A stretch of 23,353 nucleotides of DNA from CAYRYU01 sp964428355 (lineage in GTDB: Bacteria > Muiribacteriota > Ozemobacteria > Ozemobacterales > Ozemobacteraceae). Made by a program: the position numbers and the translations under genes. The stretch's first letter is position 1. The number at the start of each line of letters is the position of its first letter. The stretch lies in the NCBI GenBank assembly GCA_964428355.1, contig CAYRYU010000109.1:1-23353 (forward strand), given 5' to 3'. Below the pieces are notes generated by a model, which was not told the DNA's origin, searched no databases, and was given only the letters and a program-made list of their open reading frames with translations. Positions 1 through 8,301 of the stretch are shown piece by piece.

Positions 1-302
1 TAATCCTTGACTCGAAAAATGGGGTGTAGTAGTTATGGCTTGAGAAAGCAGATTCCAATTTGAAGGCCCCGAAGAAGGGCTGCAACCGGCATGATTTTTG
101 TGAGATCGGTTTTTCCCCGCTCTACGGTCTGGTTCAAGGAAAAAGTGGGCGGTTCCCGGTCGGGGTTGAACCGAAGAAGTCCTGCGATTGGAGGTCCTTT
201 TGGAGGAACATGGATTTGAACCGTTCGATGTTTTTCGGCCTGATCTTGATGACGCTTTTTCCAGCGGCGGGTTGATCCAACCCCTCCAACCCCAGGGATG
301 GT
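1..302. other. Upstream region of the giant STAND gene, no convincing gene
   Basis: I see no supportable coding region here. A TTGACT hexamer at 7-12 could be a -35 box, but no good -10 box follows at the usual spacing, so any promoter here is uncertain. Short open frames exist on both strands, but none has a recognisable product or a good ribosome binding site. The last bases hold AGGG (294-297), placed about 5 nt before the ATG at 303, which supports that start. The stretch is probably a 5' leader plus the start of whatever lies to the left. Confidence 0.4.
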
Positions 303-3300
303 ATGAAAGATCTTTCTGAACTTCTCGAATCGTTGGACGAGCAGGACCGATGTCGGGGAGTGGTTTTGCTGGTGAGGGAGCCGACTCCGGAGCATTTCGT
401 CCAGGTACGCAATGTGGCGGAAAACGATGAATCGGTTGATGTGCGTTTTTTTGCCAGGAAGGCATTGGAAGTTATCCGTCGGGCATTACCGAAGGAATTG
501 AGGGAGAAACGGCCGAAAAAGATCGATCTGCGGAAGGCCAACGTATTGCTGAAGGGAACGGGAGAACAAAAATCTTCTCTTATAGGATATGCAGTAAAGT
601 TCCGGTTGCTCGAGACCGTTCCCGTCTTAATCCACCATCTGAAGACGGAAGCGGATGTCACCATCATAGCGGAGATAGTCAAAGCCGTTGGATTTCTGGG
701 AGGGGAGGAGACCTTGCGCTCTCTCATCCCCTTTTTGGGGCATGAGGACGGGCGGGTCCGGGCAAACGCCATCGAAGGCATCGCAGCCACCGGGAGCACG
801 AAAGGTTTTCCCTTCATCCTTCGAAAAATCGGCGATTCCGATAACCGGGTGCGGGGAAATGTCCTGAAAGTCATGAAAACCGTTCCCCGACTGAACATCC
901 TCCGGCTTCTGAAGGACATGCTTGGTTCCCCATATTTCAGTATGCAGGCTTCAGCGGCTTTCGTGATGAAATCATTTCCGGACGAGGACAATGCCTCGCT
1001 CTTGGAACCTCTGGGGGGAAGTTCCGATCCGGCCGTCCGGCGAAATGCCCGGTTGGCCTTGCGGAGCATGGCGGATACAGGCATTGCCAAAGCCCGTGAG
1101 ATCCTCTCCCGGTACTCCCGGGAGGAGCCCGAAGAAAAGCGCGGCATACGGGCTTTTTCAAGAGAGGTTGCTTCCGGCACTTCCCCATCCATAAGCGACC
1201 GCTTGAAGAGAAATGAGGGAACGCTCGAGAGCCTGGAGAACCAGATCAGGGATATCGACCAGGCGCGCACGGCACTGGCCTCGATGCTGGAAAATCCCGA
1301 CCCGGACACCCGTATTCACGCGATTCAGACTCTGACAAAGGATGGGAATTCGTTCCTGGCCCCCCAATTATGCCAGCAGCTGGGGAAAGAGAAGGATGTC
1401 GGGGTCCTCGCCAAGATCCTGATAACCCTGGGGAGGATGCAATTCCAGAAGGCCCTTCCGGATTTCAAGAGGTGCCTGGGGAACCCGGACGCCAGATGCC
1501 GGGCGAATGCCGTGGAAGCCGTTCGGCTCTTGGGGAACAAAGATGCCCTGAAGGAGATTCCCCCCCTGTTGCTTGATTCGAACAACCGGGTGAAGGCAAA
1601 TGCCATCCTGGCCCTTCAGCACGAGCGTCAGATCGATCTGAAAAAGCCCCTGGAGGAGATGGTCTCTTCCGCAGATATCCTGATGCAGCTTTCGGCGATT
1701 TTCGTCATTTCCTGGCTGGAGGAGAACCAGTATTTCCCTTTTTTGAAAAGACTCACCGGATCGTCATTCCCCGCCGTTCGGGAAAAGGCCCTGGGAGAGT
1801 GGACCCGGCTGGAGAAGGGCGGATTCCTTCAGGTTCCCTCCCCCGGCGTTCCCGCACCCAACATTCCTTGCCCGGACTGCCAATCCCCCATGGCCGAATT
1901 TGCCGATCCCGAAACCCAGGAAGCCCTGTGGTTCTGCCTGAAGTGTGGCCGACCCGCCCCGATCACCCGAATCATCCATGCCGAGGCGGGGTCATTCGTC
2001 CATCTCGGGAACCTCCCGGGAATACTGGCCATTCCACTCAAGGAGTATATCGGGGAGGGCCGGCCGGTCAACAAGATGTGGTGCATGGTGGATGTGATCG
2101 AAGTCATGATCCGGTTTCTGGTGGTCATTGGGGTGGCGGACTGCCGCCGGTCGGGAGCCCTTCCTCCCCAGATGTTGGAAGAGTTCCGCAACCGGATCGA
2201 GAGGCCCTTCCTGGGAAAATGGCTGGGGATGGTGATTTCCGTAAAAAACCATCTCGGACCGGATTCCTGGATTCCCGGACTGAAAAACTTCCTGGAAAGG
2301 GATTTCATTCCCTTCCTGGACAAGACGGGAACCAATTTCCTCGAGATCCGGAATCAGCTTGCCCATGGCGGGGGGATGACCAGGGGCGCCGCCGAAAGGG
2401 AACTCAGGGATTGGCAGCCCCGGTTCGAGAGTTTGATGGGAAAAGGGGAACGTGTCCTACATGGTTTTTCTCTGTTGGTGAGGGTTTCGCCGGATTCCCT
2501 GGGAATTCTCCAGGGACCGGACCCAAAGCCGCAGCCGTATTCGGGGGGAAATTCCCTGGGCCAGGAGCATCCTGGGAAGGACCAGGCAGTGGTTCTCGTC
2601 GGTCCGTGGGGACCGCTGCCTCTCTGGCCGCTCACGCTGTACGGCATTCCTCGCAGCTTCGACGATCGTTGCCCGGCCTTCAAACCGGCCCCCCAGATCT
2701 ACTCCCGCACCGCTTCCTCGCGGGACCTTGAAATGCGCCCAGTTGGATCGGGGGAATTGGGCCGCTGTCTTTCGGATGCGAAAGAGGAGGGTTTGAAGGA
2801 GTTTTTGAAGATCTTTGGCCTGAATCTTCCACGACACGCGGAAGAGCCCCTGACGTTTTCCTATGAACAGGAGCTCCTGGACGATGCGGGGCGTCTGGTT
2901 GGTCGGAAGGAGGAGCTGGCGGAGCTCGACCGGAACCTGGCGGCCACGGAAAACGGGGTCATCTGGGTGAGGGGAAAACCGGGAATCGGGAAATCCTATT
3001 TCATCGCCAAAATTGCCCAGGACCAGATGGAAAAGCACAAGCCCAGGAAGGAACAGGAAATTCCGGAAACGCTGGTCGTTCCTTTCCGGTTCCGAAGCCA
3101 GGAAAGCCACCTCTGTACGCGTGGAGCTTTTTTGGCGTTCACGTATGAACGCCTGGTCAAGCACTTTGGAAACCGGGAAGAAAAGGACGAACTAGCCCGG
3201 ACATTGGGGAAGTCTCCAGGTGAACTCTGGCTGGCGACCAAAAAATTCCTGAAAAAAGCAGGACATCGGAAGATCCTTTTCATCCTCGATGGCCTTGACG

Positions 3301-6300
3301 AACTGTACTGGCGCGACAAAACGTTTGTACAAGAAGTAATTTTCGATGTTTCCGGACCAGGGAGAATCCCGGAAAAGTCCGAACCGGGGCCGGGGATCAT
3401 CTGGCTCTGCTCCGGCAGGCCGGAAGGGTACAAGGACGAGGTATCGCTGGCCACCTGCAGGGTGATCAAGGACCTGGGGCCGATGCTGAAGGAGGACATC
3501 GGGGAAATCCTCCGCAAGGAGCTGTCGGAGAAAGACCGCCAGAAAATCCTGCAATTCGACTCCGAGGAGGATGACGGCAAGGGCGGGAAACGGACCCGGA
3601 ATTCCTTCGTCGAGAACGTCCAGAAGTGCTCGGGCGGGTTTCCCATGTACATCCACTTCCTCGTTCACGATATTTCCCAAAACATCATCCGGCCTTCAGA
3701 GACGGGTTCGGAACTCCCCACCGGCCTGGATAAATATTATGAATCCATGATCGGCCGGCACAGCCTCGGGGAGGAGATGCCCATCCGGACAGCCATTGCG
3801 GCCCACCTCGCCATTGCCCGCGAACCCCTCAACGAAGAGGAGCTGGGGGCATTGCTGTTGGAGCGAAAACGGTTCATTCCACCCGGGAAGGACCCTGTCC
3901 AGCTCGTGAAGAACGGCCTGGCCGCGCTCCAGTCCTGGATACGCCTGGCTCCAAAACCGGGAGGGGGGGAGGGGTTCGCCATGTTCCACCTTTCCCTCCG
4001 CGAGTATCTCCTGACGGCTGCATCCATGCGTCAGGCCATCCGGACAGCCCGGAAGGCCCTGGGGGATCTGGTCGGTCGACCGGAGCTCTGGAACGGCAAA
4101 GCAGGGTTCTACCTTCTCCGGTGGGGCATCCGTCACCTGATCGACGAAAAGCGGTGGGGGGAAATCGAACATCTCCTCCTGAATCTCCTCTTTTTGGAGG
4201 AAAAGGCCCAGGCGGGAATGGTGGAAAGCCTCTGCGAAGACTTCCAGATCGTCTGCCCCCCTGGAGAAGGTATCCAGGAATCCTGGCAAAAACCCCGGAA
4301 ACATCAGGGCCATTTCGGTCTGTTCTGCCCCGGTTGCCGGGCCTGGTTTCGCATGGCCGGGGTACCAGCCTCCGAAGGTGAGGGCTTTGCGGTCGCGGGA
4401 ATTCCCCCGGAAAAATGTCCGCACTGTCAGCGGGAAATACGGGTGACGCCGGGGTTCGTGTCCGGAGAGTGGCAGGTTTCCCCTCCCCCGCCAACTTCAG
4501 AGATAATGCTGGAACAAGAGTTTGTTCGACCGCTCTTTCCCCGCCGGAAGTTCATAGAGTTGATCGGGGTCGCCCTGGCCCGCACCAGGGTTTTCCTGTC
4601 TGACCATCCGCGTTCTCTCTTCCAATGCTTGTGGAACCTTTGCTGGTGGCATGATGCACCGGAAACGGCAGGACATTGCCATGTGGAGAGGCAGGAAGTC
4701 GGGAGCGGGCAGGAGCCGTGGGCGATTCCGGGGCCCAAAGTGTCCGGACTGCTGCAGGAATGGCGTGGGCAGAAGGAGAAGAGGGTTTCCCGCGAATTGC
4801 AGGACAAGCCGGGCTTTCTGGACAAACTCCTGGTTGAGCCGGACTTGGATATGGCCTCGACCCCGGGCGGGAAAATCCGGGTCAAGGAAGGGAAGTTCGG
4901 GGCGGATCTGCTGGCCGATACCGGGAAGGTTGATGCGCTGGTCAAAAAAGGAGAGGGACAGGATCTCAGCCCATATTTCTGGGCGCGGTCCCTTCGTCCC
5001 CCAGCCGAAATGCTGGAGGGCCCCCTGGCCTGGGAAGCCCGGGAACATCAAGCCAATGTCTGGTCTCTCGACCGATCGTTCCAGAACTCGCAGTGCTTTC
5101 TGTCCTCGAGCTGGGATGGCACGGTCCGGGAATGGTCCGCAACCTCGGGAAGCTCCAAGGAATTTTACCGTTCCGACCGGGTTCTGGAGGAATCCCCGGT
5201 CATGGCGGTCCATTTCCTTCCCGATGGGAAACGGGTTGCGTTGGGCAACGGGCAGACGGTCCGGATCATCAATCTGCTTTCCAGGCGGGAGGAAACCTCC
5301 TTCCCCGGGAATGCGCTCAACATCGTTCACCTCGATTCCTCCATCCCGGGGAAGAAGCTCGTTTCCTGTGGATATGATGACTTCCTGCGGGTTTTCGATG
5401 GCGGGTCCTTCACCCAGGAAAGGCAGATTCCAACGGGACACCAGCGGATATGCGCCATGCAATGTTCGGGCAGGCTGCCGCAGGTGGTCACGGGGGGGGC
5501 GGATGGAAGCATCCGCATCTGGGACCTTGCCTCCGGAGAAAAAGTGGGGGAATTCGATGGCGCCCATTCCGGGAACGTCAGTTTTGTCCAATTCGATCCC
5601 ACGGAGAGATTCTTGGTTTCCGGGGGGGAAAATGAAGGAAGGGTCTGCGTCTGGAACCTGACGTCCAAGAAGAGGGAATACCTCATAATCGTCCGCACCT
5701 GTCCGAGTTCGGTCGATTTTTTCCCGGACGGGTCACGGTTCGTGGTCGGCTGCGGCCGGGTCGATCTGAGCTTTTCCTGGAAGCTGGCTTTTTTCCGCTT
5801 TGGGGAAAATCGGCCCTACAAGGAATTTGAAAGCGCCCAGGGGGCGGTCCTGGCGGTCCGGGTTTCACCGGACGGGACGAAAGTCTTTTCCGGCCATGGA
5901 AACGGGGCAGTATGCTGCTGGAACGCGGAGGCAAAGGCACGGTCGGCTTCCTCCTTTCATGGTCTCATGCCGGTCACCCATCTTCAATTTTCCAAAGACG
6001 GGGAGCAGTTTTGCAGCGGAGGAGGGGCCGCCGAGAAGGCTTTCCGGAGCAAAACCGAATGGGTTCCCTGTGCCCAGGGGTTCTTCTGCAAACCGCTGGA
6101 TCCGCTGAACGGGTACTTTCTCTGGGATACCGGTCGCCCCGCTCCTCCGGGCATTTTCCATGGCCACACGGATTATCTCTCGCACGTCGAGTTTTCCCCC
6201 GACGGCCGGTTCCTCCTCTCATCCTCGTGGGATGAGAACATCCACATCAGGGATGTGGAAACGGGGGAACTGGTATATGTCATTTCTGGTACGAAGCGGA

Positions 6301-8240
6301 CGAATATGGCAACCTTGTCCGCAGACCAGAAGTGGCTGCTTCTTGTCAATGGGACCCTGACCTTGACCCAGGGGCAGTATGATGCAATCAGAGAGAATAC
6401 CAAGAAAATCCACGGGGATGATGTGTATTCACAGGAGTTCCTGGAGAAGTTCAACTTCGGGGAGGTCAGGAATTTCCGCTCCGGGAAGACGGTGAAGAAA
6501 ATCCCTACTCCCGAGGAAGGCTGGCGTTCCGGCGCAATTTCCCCTGAGGGCGACCGCATTGCCTCCGTTTCCTTCTTTCAGAAAGTCCCGGGAGTGGGGT
6601 TACTGTCGCATTGTTTCGTCCGGATCCGGGATGCGGAAAGCGGCAATGAGATCGCGTCGTTGTGGCATTACTGGCCGGTGAGTCGCGTTGAGTTTTCCCC
6701 TTCCGGGCGGTATCTGGTGTCAATCGGGGCCATCACTGTATTTTGGGACCTGGAAACCATGGAGATCGTCAAAATGGAAAAGGGCATCCTGGACCCCAAA
6801 ACAGCTTTTCTTCGGGGATGTCAGGTGATCGGCCGGGATTGCTCATGCATCAAGGCCTCTTCCGGGGATATCCTGGCCTTCCTCCCGGAAGCACCCGACT
6901 GCGTTGCCAACCATCCCCGGCTCCCCATGTTCGCCCTTGGAGAGGGGCCCCAGGTTTCTCTGGTGAAGCTGGAGTGTTTTTCCAGCGGATGGCGGGGATT
7001 CCCCGAGCGGAAGATCTCGGATCCCTCAGGGGTTCAAAGGGTCGACATCAGTCCGCAAGCCATTTTGGAGGAATGCCGGGACGCCATGGATACCTTCAAC
7101 CGTGTGGGGCTCAAGGTGTGGAAAAAGCATCCCCTCGAAGCCGCGAAGGAGCTTGAACTTTTCTTCGCCGCCTTGGAAACGAAGGAAGCACAGATCCTTC
7201 TGAACCACCCCCCGGTCCGATTCGGGGCCGGTGATTTGCTGTTCTGGATCTGCAATGATCTCTGGATGAACAAGGACTTCAAAGTGATCGAGAGCCTGCT
7301 GGAAAAGGTGAGAGCGCTGTTCGGCGACTTCAACTGGCTCTATTTTAGGGGTTGCCTGGAAGAAGTGAGGGTGGACCAGGATATTCCCCGGGCCATGGAC
7401 TATTTTCGCCTGGCGATCCAGATGGCGGCATATTATGGAAACGTCGATCCGGACAGGCTCTTCCCCTGTGTGCAGAAGTATTTCGTGGAAATGGCCGCCA
7501 TCGGCAGGGAGAGGGAACTCCCGCCATTCCTGGAATTTGTGGAAACGTTTTTCCCCTGGCGGGAAAAGCACCTCGAGTTCTTCCCGACGTTCCGGAAGGA
7601 AATTTTCCGGCAGGATTCGCGGATTCGTCCGGAGGGGAATCATCCACCAACTCCGACGGAATATCTGGGGGCATCACGGGCTTTTCAGGCTCTGACCGGC
7701 CTTCCCCTGAAAATTTCATCGGCGACCGGATCTCTGGGGCACCCCGGGGAGGAAGTGCCCGTCTTCTTTTTCAAGGACCGACCCGGACAACGGCTCTACG
7801 CACTTCTTGGAAAGCCAGGATGGGTGGAAATCTTCGAAACGACGGGCGAGATCTCCGAATTCTACTCCAAAGGACTGAAGCAGGTGACGAAGGTCTGGAG
7901 CGATGAAAAGACCCCCCAGGTCAACAACTCCATCGTGGCACTTTTTGGCTTGTACGAATTACTTGAGGAATGCAACATCCTGCACCGGGCACCGGTCGAT
8001 CTGTCCGGGTTGAAAAACCTTTCCCTGGGGTTTGTCTGCGAAATCCAGGAGGTGGCAACCGATATCCGGCGGAAAGTTTTCAATTCCTCGGTGGGGAGAA
8101 TCATCTCGCATTCCCGGAAAGTTGGGGAAATCGTGGAGATTGTGGTGGAGATAGTGGATAAGAAGTGCTTCATTTCCCGTTCAATCATCATAGGGAAGGA
8201 ACTCCTCTCCCTGGATTTCGCCCCCTCCCTTCCGTTCTGA
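303..8240 (+). CDS. Giant HEAT / zinc-ribbon / HEPN-like / STAND NTPase / WD40 protein
   Basis: The 2645-aa cytosolic protein has no signal peptide or membrane segment. In order it shows: HEAT-like repeats (about 1-510, e.g. the RVRANAIEGIAATGS type); zinc ribbon C523-C526/C545-C548; HEPN-like helical domain (about 559-710) with R683-N-Q-L-A-H688; a beta-rich linker domain (about 712-850); STAND/NACHT-type NTPase with Walker A G891-S898 (GKPGIGKS), Walker B LFILDGLDE (D996, D999, E1000), an SGR motif ending at R1039 and a winged-helix-like end with FHLSLREYL (from F1228); second zinc ribbon C1342-C1345/C1372-C1375; at least ten WD40-type blades (about 1583-2160); helical, perhaps TPR-like, tail (about 2230-2500). 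STAND proteins are signal-gated switches in which repeat domains sense a ligand and a coupled effector acts. I infer that HEAT and WD40 sense and HEPN is a potential RNase effector. An immune (Avs/NLR-like) role is likely; a housekeeping scaffold is the alternative. A paralogue follows 61 bp downstream. Confidence 0.9.
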   Translation: MKDLSELLESLDEQDRCRGVVLLVREPTPEHFVQVRNVAENDESVDVRFFARKALEVIRRALPKELREKRPKKIDLRKANVLLKGTGEQKSSLIGYAVKFRLLETVPVLIHHLKTEADVTIIAEIVKAVGFLGGEETLRSLIPFLGHEDGRVRANAIEGIAATGSTKGFPFILRKIGDSDNRVRGNVLKVMKTVPRLNILRLLKDMLGSPYFSMQASAAFVMKSFPDEDNASLLEPLGGSSDPAVRRNARLALRSMADTGIAKAREILSRYSREEPEEKRGIRAFSREVASGTSPSISDRLKRNEGTLESLENQIRDIDQARTALASMLENPDPDTRIHAIQTLTKDGNSFLAPQLCQQLGKEKDVGVLAKILITLGRMQFQKALPDFKRCLGNPDARCRANAVEAVRLLGNKDALKEIPPLLLDSNNRVKANAILALQHERQIDLKKPLEEMVSSADILMQLSAIFVISWLEENQYFPFLKRLTGSSFPAVREKALGEWTRLEKGGFLQVPSPGVPAPNIPCPDCQSPMAEFADPETQEALWFCLKCGRPAPITRIIHAEAGSFVHLGNLPGILAIPLKEYIGEGRPVNKMWCMVDVIEVMIRFLVVIGVADCRRSGALPPQMLEEFRNRIERPFLGKWLGMVISVKNHLGPDSWIPGLKNFLERDFIPFLDKTGTNFLEIRNQLAHGGGMTRGAAERELRDWQPRFESLMGKGERVLHGFSLLVRVSPDSLGILQGPDPKPQPYSGGNSLGQEHPGKDQAVVLVGPWGPLPLWPLTLYGIPRSFDDRCPAFKPAPQIYSRTASSRDLEMRPVGSGELGRCLSDAKEEGLKEFLKIFGLNLPRHAEEPLTFSYEQELLDDAGRLVGRKEELAELDRNLAATENGVIWVRGKPGIGKSYFIAKIAQDQMEKHKPRKEQEIPETLVVPFRFRSQESHLCTRGAFLAFTYERLVKHFGNREEKDELARTLGKSPGELWLATKKFLKKAGHRKILFILDGLDELYWRDKTFVQEVIFDVSGPGRIPEKSEPGPGIIWLCSGRPEGYKDEVSLATCRVIKDLGPMLKEDIGEILRKELSEKDRQKILQFDSEEDDGKGGKRTRNSFVENVQKCSGGFPMYIHFLVHDISQNIIRPSETGSELPTGLDKYYESMIGRHSLGEEMPIRTAIAAHLAIAREPLNEEELGALLLERKRFIPPGKDPVQLVKNGLAALQSWIRLAPKPGGGEGFAMFHLSLREYLLTAASMRQAIRTARKALGDLVGRPELWNGKAGFYLLRWGIRHLIDEKRWGEIEHLLLNLLFLEEKAQAGMVESLCEDFQIVCPPGEGIQESWQKPRKHQGHFGLFCPGCRAWFRMAGVPASEGEGFAVAGIPPEKCPHCQREIRVTPGFVSGEWQVSPPPPTSEIMLEQEFVRPLFPRRKFIELIGVALARTRVFLSDHPRSLFQCLWNLCWWHDAPETAGHCHVERQEVGSGQEPWAIPGPKVSGLLQEWRGQKEKRVSRELQDKPGFLDKLLVEPDLDMASTPGGKIRVKEGKFGADLLADTGKVDALVKKGEGQDLSPYFWARSLRPPAEMLEGPLAWEAREHQANVWSLDRSFQNSQCFLSSSWDGTVREWSATSGSSKEFYRSDRVLEESPVMAVHFLPDGKRVALGNGQTVRIINLLSRREETSFPGNALNIVHLDSSIPGKKLVSCGYDDFLRVFDGGSFTQERQIPTGHQRICAMQCSGRLPQVVTGGADGSIRIWDLASGEKVGEFDGAHSGNVSFVQFDPTERFLVSGGENEGRVCVWNLTSKKREYLIIVRTCPSSVDFFPDGSRFVVGCGRVDLSFSWKLAFFRFGENRPYKEFESAQGAVLAVRVSPDGTKVFSGHGNGAVCCWNAEAKARSASSFHGLMPVTHLQFSKDGEQFCSGGGAAEKAFRSKTEWVPCAQGFFCKPLDPLNGYFLWDTGRPAPPGIFHGHTDYLSHVEFSPDGRFLLSSSWDENIHIRDVETGELVYVISGTKRTNMATLSADQKWLLLVNGTLTLTQGQYDAIRENTKKIHGDDVYSQEFLEKFNFGEVRNFRSGKTVKKIPTPEEGWRSGAISPEGDRIASVSFFQKVPGVGLLSHCFVRIRDAESGNEIASLWHYWPVSRVEFSPSGRYLVSIGAITVFWDLETMEIVKMEKGILDPKTAFLRGCQVIGRDCSCIKASSGDILAFLPEAPDCVANHPRLPMFALGEGPQVSLVKLECFSSGWRGFPERKISDPSGVQRVDISPQAILEECRDAMDTFNRVGLKVWKKHPLEAAKELELFFAALETKEAQILLNHPPVRFGAGDLLFWICNDLWMNKDFKVIESLLEKVRALFGDFNWLYFRGCLEEVRVDQDIPRAMDYFRLAIQMAAYYGNVDPDRLFPCVQKYFVEMAAIGRERELPPFLEFVETFFPWREKHLEFFPTFRKEIFRQDSRIRPEGNHPPTPTEYLGASRAFQALTGLPLKISSATGSLGHPGEEVPVFFFKDRPGQRLYALLGKPGWVEIFETTGEISEFYSKGLKQVTKVWSDEKTPQVNNSIVALFGLYELLEECNILHRAPVDLSGLKNLSLGFVCEIQEVATDIRRKVFNSSVGRIISHSRKVGEIVEIVVEIVDKKCFISRSIIIGKELLSLDFAPSLPF

Positions 8241-8301
8241 GGGAGCCCATGAATGCCTTGAGGCAAGAGTCCCGGGAACAGGAATCACTGGTACAGGATA
8301 G

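Noticed and set aside
134..1309. 391-residue minus-strand frame under the HEAT region
   Set aside because: Ser/Arg-rich composition typical of the antisense of a GC-rich gene; the plus-strand HEAT repeats are convincing.
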